Shown: positions 54,035 to 63,029 of the stretch, piece after piece
Numbering within the stretch: position 1 is the first letter of the stretch
Layout: the number at the start of each line of letters is the position of its first letter
DNA from: Trichomonas vaginalis G3
Lineage: Eukaryota; Parabasalia; Trichomonadida; Trichomonadidae
Length of the DNA: 64,000 nucleotides
Direction: 5' to 3'
Assembly (NCBI RefSeq): GCF_026262505.1
Contig: NC_067208.1
Coordinates: 8,503,962 to 8,567,961 of the forward strand
Program-made: the position numbers and the translations under genes
Notes under the pieces: model-generated
What the model was told of the DNA's origin: nothing
Databases searched by the model: none
The model's input: the letters and a program-made list of their open reading frames with translations, nothing else

Positions 54035-54853
54035 CAACTTCTTTATGTCTAGAAAATTCTATCTTGCCTTTTATTTTTTTCTCGCTGTGAAACGTATTCG
54101 GTCTTTTTTTTAAAAATTAATTTTTTGTTAGAGATAAGAGCTAAAACTCGGTAAACAACTTCTTTATGTATAGAAAATTCTATCTTGCCTTTTATTTTTT
54201 TCTCGCTGTGAAACGTATTCGGTCTTTTTTTTAAAAATTAATTTTTTGTTAGAGATAAGAGCTAAAACTTTGCAGACAACTTCTTTATGTCTAGAAAATT
54301 TAACATTCTTCTCCCATTTTTATATATTTGGTTTAGAATGTTCGAAAATGCGTAATATGGTCATTAATATTAATTGAAAAGAACCTTGAATTAATTCAAT
54401 CTGATCTCACAAAATATTTTAAATTACAAACTTTGTAGTTTGAATAGATAATTAGTATTAAACTCAAATAACTAGTTTATTTTTGAATAAAAATTATTTG
54501 AATTTTTTCAATTTTGTGAATTGTCCTTCAAAAATCAAGTTTAAATATCTTATTTGCCATATAATTATAAATACAATGAAACATATTCGAAATTGAAAAG
54601 AATGACTTTTTCTGTTCTTTCAATCATTCAATTTGAATTTTGCAATATTGGATTTCTCATTAAATAGCTATTAAAAACAACAAGCAATTTAACTTACATT
54701 CAAATTTATTTGTGTTATATTCAATCTTCTCAAAACTTATAATTTTCGGCTATAGCATGATTATATGCTATATAATATAATAAACCTATAATAGTATCAT
54801 TCTTTCAATTATTTGAAGAGAAAACTGAAAAAATCTATTTTCGGTCTATAACA
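54035..54853 (-). repeat. IS-A right terminal inverted repeat
   Basis: Reverse copy of 27697-28592, starting with about two and a half of the ~120-bp subterminal units and ending ctattttcggtctataaca. The 80 bp before it (53956-54034) are the rest of the IS-A interior. No gene. Confidence 0.85.
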
Positions 54854-55195
54854 CTATAACAATATTGCTAAAATAAAATGATTTTCATGAAATTCTTGCC
54901 ATATTGCATAATTCCTAATGCAAGTATATATTTTATTGCATATAAATTCAAATAGAATTCAATTGATTATATTTTCTTTCATAAATAAATTAATTGTAAA
55001 ATAGGCTGCAACACTATCAATAATAGAATTTGTATATATAAATAAATTTGTAAGAAAAATTGATTTCAATAGCGTTTCAATTCAGAAAAGTAAATTCCCA
55101 TAATTTTTCCTTTTATTGTAATTAATGGTAATAATGCAGTAATTTTCATTTTAAACATTTTTCTATACAAATATAAATATAAATTCTTTCTTAAA
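54854..55195. other. Upstream region of the kexin-like gene
   Basis: AT-rich, no gene. A tcatt word at 55146-55150 fits the trichomonad initiator consensus TCA+1Y(T/A), about 46 bases before the ATG at 55196; this spacing is longer than usual. Confidence 0.4.
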
Positions 55196-57415
55196 ATGCT
55201 ACTCCTTCTCCTTCAGTACTCTTGGTGGTTGCAAAATCAAGGAGTTAACGGTGGACTAAAAGGAGAAGACATAAATTGGACTGATAGTTACAGCACAATT
55301 CAAGGAAAAAACACAACAATTGTGGTTATGTCCGATGGAGCCAGATTAACACATTCATCATATAGTAATCGAACAGATCAAAGCGAATTTTATGATATAT
55401 TTGAAGGATTGCCATATCAAGAAAATTCAGATTGCACAAACAATAATATTGGAACGGCATCATTACAATTAGCCGCAGGAAATGTGTTAATGATACAAAT
55501 CCTATTACGCAAGGTATTGCTAAAAAAGCTACTGTATTTTCATATTTATTCCAAACAAATGGCTCTCTTGAAGAATCTTTTCTAAACGTAGGTTGTAAAG
55601 GAAGTAACAAATGGGATGTTGCTATAGTTCAGTATCTAATGACTAACTGTGTCGATAGATTTTGTCGTTACATTCAACCGGATGTATTTTCAAGGCATGT
55701 TTTAGATGAATGCCTATATAACCCTCCTGCTGATAATTGGGCTCATCCAATTGTTGTCCCAGCGGAACAAATCATGCATCTGATCCCCTCTTTTCGCCAC
55801 CAGCAAGCTGGCCGATGATTTTCACTATCGCAGGAGTCAGTCACAGGGGTCAACCTTTATGGTGCGGCGCTGAAGGTGCAGGAGTATTCATGTGCTGTCC
55901 AGCAGCAGACGATGCAGCAATACCTGCGGCTGGTTCATGTAGTGATACTGAATACATTTCAAATTTTTCTTCAACAAATGCAAGTGCTGCAATATTTGCA
56001 GGTGGTTTATCAGTGCTGTTATCTGAGGTTCCGACATTAAAACTTGCAGATCTCTTCTTCATTACTGCAATGACTGCAGATAAGAACCGACCAGATGGTT
56101 TGATATGGAGAAAGAATGGATTTGGTTTAAACTACAATAGAAGATCAGGATTCGGACGCTTGAATTTAGGAAGAGCCTTAGATTTGGCGAAAAGATGGAA
56201 TCTGTAGGAGATTTCTATCTATGGAAGAAAACTGTACATTACAATACTCTTTTGGATGAAGGTATATAAACATTACATTTGATATGGATGATTTGGAAGG
56301 TGCAGCAACTCTATCTGTTTTCATTGAAATAACTGCTCTTAAATTATCTTTTGGATCGCTCAACCCTCATTTAGTTAGTCCAAGTGGAACAAGATGCGAA
56401 ATCAAAATACTTACTGAAGGCGATAAAAAATTAAATATTGAAATTATGGAATTCAATACAAATAATTTTGTTGCCGAAAATCCAAAAGGAACATGGACAT
56501 TGTATTTTATGGAGTCTGATCATGCGGCTCGAGGTTTAATCAAAGATGTCACTTTGAATATATTTTATACAAAAAAGGCTCCGAAGGCATCAGATATTTG
56601 GCAGAGAGATGATTGTATTAATCCATGGAAGCATCAAGAATCAAAGATAAGATTCTTAGCGCAAGAACCGGTTCCATTCGAAGCAGGTAAAAAGTTTTCA
56701 ATAGACGTCCAAGTTCCTGACGAACAGAAAAATATCTACTATATGATATACCTTGAATCAGAAGACGGGGAAAAAAGTTATCTTCGATACATCACGATTC
56801 AATGAAAATTACACCAAAATCGAAGCCGATTTCATACCAACAGTGTATGCAAATGGACTGAAGATGTTCTTGCTTGTTGAATCATTGCATTTTGAAACTG
56901 GATTATTTACGGATAAAATTGAACTGAATTATTCTAATCCATATTCGCCTGGAATTATTACGCCAAAGAATGGAACATGGATCACTACTAAAGATATAAG
57001 AATTGAATTAATATATGCGCTCAATCTAACCTATATGATTGATGAAGGATATTCAACTTCTGCAGCATTGACAATTATAAACGCAAGAAGTCATATTATA
57101 TTAGATCGCAAATGGTTACGAAATCTTGGAAGAATAGTTTACTGGAATGATTACGCAAAAGACAAAAGTTTTATTATGCAAATTTCTCCATCATCAAGTT
57201 TCGTCCACAATATAACGTTTAAGCCAATGGAGATATACATGTTCATAAAGGAGACACCAGGAAAATATCAAGTAGAGGGAACTATTATTCCGCTCATAAC
57301 AATTGTTGTTATATGTATAGGATTAGTCATTCTTGTTGTTGGCCTGATATATAGATCAATTGAACTTTCTAGGCATAAAGCAATTGAGATTGATTCTGAA
57401 TTAATCGATAATTAG
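55196..57415 (+). pseudogene. Host kexin-like (subtilisin S8) membrane peptidase homologue, disrupted
   Basis: Segments in several frames give 'WWLQNQGVNGGLKGEDINW' (kexin-type start), the catalytic-Asp region as 'IVVMSDGARLTHSSY', the His region as 'NNNIGTASLQLAAGN', the Ser region as 'SSTNASAAIFAGGLS', then a proprotein-convertase P domain (56280-56580) and one C-terminal membrane helix ('LITIVVICIGLVILVVGLIY'). The usual DDG, HGT and TSA triad words read SDG, IGT and NAS, so all three catalytic residues appear replaced (the Ser alignment is less certain). Frame changes near 55485, 55750, 56195, 56265 and 56775, mostly by homopolymers, mean it is a pseudogene or badly polished sequence. Confidence 0.75.
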
Positions 57416-57861
57416 TATTGTTTAGCAAAAATTCTTTAATATCATGATTATGTAACTAAAAGCAGGAACTATGTTCGATATAATACGAATATCATTAATT
57501 CTTTTCAAATCAAATTTATCAAAATTATCGATTGTATAATATTTGTATGCATGATGAATGATTTTTCAAAGAATCATAGAAGTTGGGAAAAGTATAATTC
57601 AAAACCAACGATGAGAGTCTCAAAAAAATTAAAAAGCGCCTTTGAGAGTAATTGTTGATAGTTAATTTTATTGGCATTTTCATGATGAAAAAGAAGTTAT
57701 GAAATGCCACGTAAGAGTTGAGATGTAAAAATATTGATTCACAAAAATTGCGAACAAAATTTTCACTTTAAAATTTATTCTAATTTTATACTATATAGCA
57801 TAAAGGTAATATAAATAATACATGAAAAATTTTTAGAGTGTATTCAATTCTAACTTTAGAC
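57416..57861. other. Intergenic stretch between kexin-like gene and IS-B
   Basis: AT-rich DNA downstream of the peptidase gene. No gene or element end before IS-B starts at 57862; the reverse-strand reading at 57525-57710 looks like chance. Confidence 0.5.
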
Positions 57862-60357
57862 TGTTATAGACCGAAAATAGATTTTTTCAGTTTTCTCTTC
57901 AAATAATTGAAAGAATGATACTATTATAGGTTTATTATATTATATAGCATATAATCATGCTATAGCCGAAAATTATAAGTTTTGAGAAGATTGAATATAA
58001 CACAAATAAATTTGAATGTAAGTTAAATTGCTTGTTGTTTTTAATAGCTATTTAATGAGAAATCCAATATTGCAAAATTCAAATTGAATGATTGAAAGAA
58101 CAGAAAAAGTCATTCTTTTCAATTTCGAATATGTTTCATTGTATTTATAATTATATGGCAAATAAGATATTTAAACTTGATTTTTGAAGGACAATTCACA
58201 AAATTGAAAAAATTCAAATAATTTTTATTCAAAAATAAACTAGTTATTTGAGTTTAATACTAATTATCTATTCAAACTACAAAGTTTGTAATTTAAAATA
58301 TTTTGTGAGATCAGATTGAATTAATTCAAGGTTCTTTTCAATTAATATTAATGACCATATTACGCATTTCGAACATTCTAAACCAAATATATAAAAATGG
58401 AGAAGAATGTTAAATTTGCTAGACATGGGGAGTTGTCTGCAAAGTTTTAGCTCTTATCTCTAACAAAAAATTAATTTTTAAAAAAAAAGACCGAATACGT
58501 TTCACAGCGAGAAAAAAATAAAAGGCAAGATAGAATTTTCTAGACATAAAGAAGTTGTTTACCGAGTTTTAGCTCTTATCTCTAACAAAAAATTAATTTT
58601 TAAAAAAAAGACCGAATACGTTTCACAGCGAGAAAAAAATAAAAGGCAAGATAGAATTTTCTAGACATAAAGAAGTTGTTTACCGAGTTTTAGCTCTTAT
58701 CTCTAACAAAAAATTAATTTTTAAAAAAATGACCGAATACGTTTCACAGCGAGAAAAAAATAAAAGGCAAGATAGAATTTTCTAGACATAAAGAAGTTGT
58801 TTACCGAGTTTTAGCTCTTATCTCTAACAAAAAATTAATTTTTAAAAAAATGACCGAATACGTTTCACAGCGAGAAAAAAATAAAACTGTACACTGATTT
58901 TCATTTTCATTTCCAGTCACTTTACTTATTATTTTTTCTTTTTTTCATTTTAATTATAAATTATTTCATAATACGTTTATTTAAGTTACCATTTTCTTTA
59001 TTCTTTTGAATTCCATACTAGACACTTATAGAATATTTTGATTGTTAACGTACTTCATTAGAATGAATCCTTACAAAGGTATGTCGATCGAATTTACCTA
59101 ATTGGTATTTCCAATCAGATTGAAGAAGGTAAAATGACATGGGAAGAAGCTTGCACCCATGTTCCATCGCCCCAACCCTTCAATCAAATGATTTCAAATA
59201 TTTAGATGTTTCAAAATCTTTTTTACAAAATCAATTTAGCTTACAGAATATCCCATTGCCTAAAGGCAAGAAAGGTCGTAGGGTCAATCCCTACGACCAA
59301 ATCAAAGCTCTTGCTGTGATACATGACCACTGGGCCTTTCCCTGTGGTCAAACAAAACAATGGAAACGTTTGAAATTACAACAAATTGATGTATCTTATA
59401 GAGAAGTACGCAGATACTTCAAAGAAAATCATTTCACCAAGACGCGATTAGAGCATGCCGGGCCAGAAACAGCAGTAAGATATTGGGCGCTTTCACCCAA
59501 TCTTATCTGGCACGCAGATGTTCATTATTTTAGGGGTGTTCGTGGCCAGATATTATTTATGGCATAATCGACGATTTTAGCCGCAAAGTCCTAGCGTGTA
59601 TACAAATACCAGATTTGCTGGCAGCGACGACAGCGAACGTTGCGGCTTCCGCTTTCATTGAATTTGGCGCCCCTTATTGTTTCTGGACCGACAACGGTTC
59701 AGAAAATAGGGCGCCTTTCAAGATCTACTTGATCTTTGGGGCGTCCAATGGCGGCATACAGACTCTCATTCTCCCTACCAAAATGGGAAGATTGAGAGAT
59801 TCTGGCCGACATTGGAGCGCTGCCAAAGCATTCAGGCTATTCCTGCCTTTATTTGGGAGTACAATAATAACACACCGCATGAAGATCTCCCAATTAATCC
59901 ATTAACTGGAACAAATTACACGCCAAATCAAATGTATCAGCTGAAACCGAAATACACAAATGCAGATACAGAAAGGTTGTGGCAAATATGGGATACAGAT
60001 ACAGGCATGACCGCTGTTGACACATTCACAGCGTAATAATAAACATAATTTTTTAATTTCATTTTTAACAAGTTTTTTTAAATGTATGTAATGAATAATT
60101 CATTAGAATATGATAATGCACATTGTAACAGAATAGAACAATCACCAATTTTTTTTTGAAATTAAAAAATAAAAGTAAAAAGTATAAAGTAATCTAACCA
60201 AAAAAGACATTTAAAAGAATTTTGGAAAAAACAGAATAAGGATAATGATATTATTTTAGATACACAATCGATGTACTGAAGAATAATCCGGTAAAATGAT
60301 GATATAAAATTAGATTATTTTACAAGTAGCTAAAAGAATAAAACTATAATATAAAAT
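57862..60357 (+). mobile_element. rve-type DNA transposon IS-B, right end missing
   Basis: A second copy of IS-A in the same orientation, starting tgttatagaccgaaaatag. It has the long terminal repeat (57862-58885, four subterminal ~120-bp units from about 58416), the transposase gene and the 3' non-coding stretch up to 60357. There it stops at a run of 22 A, where IS-A continues for another ~80 bp and a right repeat. Left flank tttagac gives no visible duplication partner. Very similar to IS-A apart from short indels. Confidence 0.8.
59063..60036 (+). pseudogene. rve/DDE transposase of IS-B, frame-disrupted
   Basis: Better preserved than IS-A: one long reading (59139-59567) covers 'PLPKGKKGRRVNPYDQIKAL' through the first catalytic Asp in 'LIWHADVHYF'. 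The second Asp ('FWTDNGSENR') lies at 59690 and the Glu ('ERFW') near 59790. The end is 'DTDTGMTAVDTFTA'. About three to five single-base shifts separate the pieces. The order (helix-turn-helix-like region, then rve core) fits IS481/IS3-type transposases adopted by eukaryotes; this family name is inference. Confidence 0.75.
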
Positions 60358-60379
60358 AAAAAAAAAAAAAAAAAAAAAA
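60358..60379. repeat. 22-A homopolymer at IS-B/M3 junction
   Basis: A run of 22 A joins truncated IS-B to GC-richer DNA starting gggagtggggtttcc. It may be a real breakpoint or a false assembly join. Confidence 0.9.
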
Positions 60380-60580
60380 GGGAGTGGGGTTTCCAGGCAC
60401 TTCGTGCCTTCTAGCCCTGATGATGTTTTAGTATCAATGAAGTTTTTATTCGGAAAATTGTTAGTCTTCTGGGTCGAAAACATTATATAATGTGTCGCTT
60501 TTCACAAATTATATATGTTTTCATGCTTTGTCACTTTTCTGTCACTTTTCGGGTAAAAACATTTTTATTATTATATATAA
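60380..60580. other. M3 terminal, non-coding stretch
   Basis: Contains a perfect short hairpin (aggcac-ttc-gtgcct, 60395-60409), then AT-rich sequence with the Maverick subterminal word and a TTTTTATT signal. No gene. Confidence 0.6.
60562..60569 (+). promoter_or_regulatory. TTTTTATT start-proximal motif (M3 methyltransferase)
   Basis: Eleven bases before the ATG at 60581 (atttttattattatatataa). The M2 methyltransferase has the same word at 39410. Confidence 0.5.
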
Positions 60581-61391
60581 ATGAATTTTACAAAACCACC
60601 GTTACCGTTCTTTGGAAATAAGAGTAGATGTAAAGATATTATATTGAGAGAACTTAAGAAACTACCGAATGGTCTAACATTTGTAGATTTGTTCGGTGGA
60701 AGTTTCTATATATCCCATTTGTGTCATATAATATTCCCAGACTCAAAGATTATATGCAATGACTTCGACAACTATATGGACCGTCTCAAACATATACCAG
60801 ACACAAACAATATATTGAAAGGGTTAAAAGAAAAGATACCTATAGGTAAGATGGAACGTATACCATTAGATAAGAAAAATATTGTGAGAGAGGTTTTGAA
60901 AAAAGCAGAATATATAGACTGGGATAGTATATCTGCTAGACTATTATATAGTGGTTCTATAAGAGTTCATGACATTGAAACACTTATGTCAAAAGTTTTA
61001 TATCTTAACTATACAAATGTTTTCAAAGAGGACATAGAAAAATATATTGAGGGTATAGAGTTTGTGAGATGTCATTGGACAGATTTGTATGAAAAATATA
61101 AAGACAAGGAAAATGTTTTCTTATAGTGGACCCGCCGTTCTATAACACATGGGATTTTCAATACAAGTAGACTGGACTTTGAGAGACTCTTTAGAAACTT
61201 TAGACGTTATACATAACCATCCATGCTTTTACTTTACATCCGATAAAAGTGGTTTGGAAACCGTTATGAGATGGTTAGAGGACATACATGACTATGAGTT
61301 TATATATGACAAGATAGAATATGAGAGAGGTCCTATAAACTGGAGAAAGTGTCACAATAAAGAAATTTTATTAGTAATAAATGTGGTTTGA
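60581..61391 (+). pseudogene. Dam-like adenine methyltransferase of M3, broken
   Basis: Close relative of the M2 enzyme at 39427-40269: 'PPLPFFGNKSRCKDIIL', 'TFVDLFGGSFYISHLCHIIF', 'IICNDFDNYMDRLKHIPDTN' and a DPP(F/Y)-type catalytic region near 61130. D12-class enzymes of this type methylate adenine N6 in DNA. It is the first gene from the M3 end, whereas in M2 the gene lies in the middle. Broken about once. Confidence 0.85.
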
Positions 61392-61602
61392 AATAGGACT
61401 ACTTGTTTTAGGTTTTTTCCATTGTGTCATTTATTTATTTGACGTGGCAGAAAAGTACAGAGAATATGAAGATGAACCAATGCCTGCAATGTTCAGTATA
61501 TGTACTCGTAAGAGATATTTTTATCTAATATTAAATGGACGCACAGAACTTAGCGAATGCACAGCAACCTGGACAACCAAACCCAGAGAATATTCCAAAT
61601 GA
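61381..61602 (+). CDS. Small membrane protein of M3
   Basis: Starts 'MWFEIGLLVLGFFHCVIYLF', a single membrane helix right at the N-terminus, followed by a charged tail ('EKYREYEDEPMPAMFSICTR'). It begins inside the methyltransferase end and overlaps the next gene's start at 61535. M2 has a small single-pass protein (39232-39402) next to its methyltransferase, but sequence similarity is not clear. Confidence 0.5.
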   Translation: MWFEIGLLVLGFFHCVIYLFDVAEKYREYEDEPMPAMFSICTRKRYFYLILNGRTELSECTATWTTKPREYSK

Positions 61603-61902
61603 AGTTAGAATACAAACTGCAATGGCAAACTATGGTCAAGTGCCAACAGATGTACAAATGCAAACTGCCATGTCAAATGACGCTGCGTTAGGTTTGCCAC
61701 CATGGTATGCAAATATGAGATGGAAAGAGTTTTATACAAACCCTGAAGTGGGATATAAACAACTTTATGCAGATGACGCGAACACAGGAGTTGACCCAGA
61801 ATATGTTTTCTACCAGAGGAGAAAACAGAATGTATGAGCTCCAGTTAAAGAATGCTATGGAACTCAACAGGAAACGTAAGAGACTAGGCGGACATTAGAT
61901 TT
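61535..61902 (+). pseudogene. Small Gln/Asn/Pro-rich M3 protein, unknown
   Basis: Starts 'MDAQNLANAQQPGQPNPENI', with an internal repeat 'VRIQTAMANYGQVPTDVQMQ' and a basic end ('NRKRKRLGGH'). A TTTTTATCtaatatta leader precedes the start. No family recognised; perhaps a virion or core protein. About one break. Confidence 0.45.
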
Positions 61903-61915
61903 TACATATAGTAAA

Positions 61916-62157
61916 ATGGGTTTCTTCAGTAAGATAGGAAACTTCTTTCGAAATGTTGGAAAGGTATATGGAATGGAATAAAAACCGTAGGAAGAGGAAT
62001 TTGGAACGGTGTCAAAAATATTGGTAAAAGGGTAGGTCAGTTTGTTGGTATTATACCTAAAGACCCTGAACCAGAAGAACAAGCTCCTGTTATACAACAG
62101 CCTGAACCTGCACCACAGTCTAGTTGGCAACCAAATCCAACACCTCAACCGTATTAA
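61916..62157 (+). pseudogene. Small Gly-2 protein of M3
   Basis: Starts 'MGFFSKIGNFFRNVGKVYG', an amphipathic Gly-rich start like that of the M2 protein at 32287. A later part 'VGRGIWNGVKNIGKRVGQF' is also amphipathic and basic, and the end is Pro/Gln-rich. Candidate membrane-active virion protein. About one break. It is convergent with the penton-like gene that ends at 62162. Confidence 0.5.
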
Positions 62158-62161
62158 AAAA

Positions 62162-63011
62162 TTATATTTTTACCGTTCGATAGTAGTTGTATATGAAACT
62201 AAGTTCTAAGTAAAACGCATGGTATAATGGAATTATTCTTTTTCTTCCATCTGTAGTAAACCATACTTGAAAGTCTGAAATACTTCCACTTGGTGGTTCG
62301 TATAACTTTGTAGGTTTTTCGTAAAAGTCATTTGCCAAGCATAAAAAAGAGTTTTTGGGCGCCAGAAAATGAAGCATGAACAATAATAGCAGCTGGGTCG
62401 AAAACATTTTCATATGTTCCATTAGGGTTTTCGACTTCATAAAAGTCTGGGTGTACTGGATATGCTGCAGGCTGATTTAACATCCTCATAAATCTATACC
62501 ATGCCAAGTTGTTATATTTTGTAGAAATATAAACGTTTTCTCCAAGGTCTTCTATTCTATTGATTTTAACAGTTGCATTTTTCCTGTCATAAATAATATC
62601 GAGATGGTACTCTCCTTCGTCAATGTTATACTGTTTTGCATATTCGAGATAGATATCGTTTATTTTTTCTTGAAAAGCTTGAAGAGTTGTTTCTAAGTTT
62701 ACAAGCAAACTAACTTGTAAAAGTTTTCCCTGTTCAAATTTCTCATACATACGTTTTTCTTTGTTATAGTATCGAACTTCAAAACCGACCGTAAATGGGA
62801 AACCATGTATGGCTTCTGAAATGAACTTCATTCTACGAAAGCCAATAGCTTTTGTGACAGATGGGTCTCTTAACCATCTTAATGGGTAGTCAAAACGATA
62901 GCCTTCATGCTTTACGGTCTCTGTCTCAAACTTTTGACCGACATTAGTAAAAAGTTCATCTAATGGTTTAGTTGTAGCAACTCTTGAATTTTCTTTTTCT
63001 ATTGGAAGCAT
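62162..63011 (-). pseudogene. Penton-like/minor capsid candidate of M3, broken
   Basis: The product starts 'MLPIEKENSRVATTKPLDEL' and has 'YRFDYPLRWLRDPSVTKAIG', resembling the M2 protein at 30372-31358 around 'YPASKALEIRKI'. Beta-rich. It is divergent from the fibre gene with 18 bp between starts, as the M2 relative is divergent from the ATPase gene. Broken about once. Confidence 0.5.
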
Positions 63012-63029
63012 ATTTTATCTAGAATAAAA

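Larger units (their letters stand above)
27697..54853 (+). mobile_element. rve-type DNA transposon IS-A, split by Maverick M2
   Basis: Ends are inverted: left tgttatagaccgaaaatag, right its reverse at 54835-54853. The terminal inverted repeats are very long (left 27697-28592, right 54035-54853). One transposase gene (28771-29727) has a DDE/rve core. M2 has inserted between the transposase and the right terminal repeat. The flanks (tttttgtta on the left, ctataacaat on the right) give no clear target duplication, so the two ends may have been joined by recombination. Family assignment to the eukaryotic IS481/IS3-like rve transposons is inference. Confidence 0.75.
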
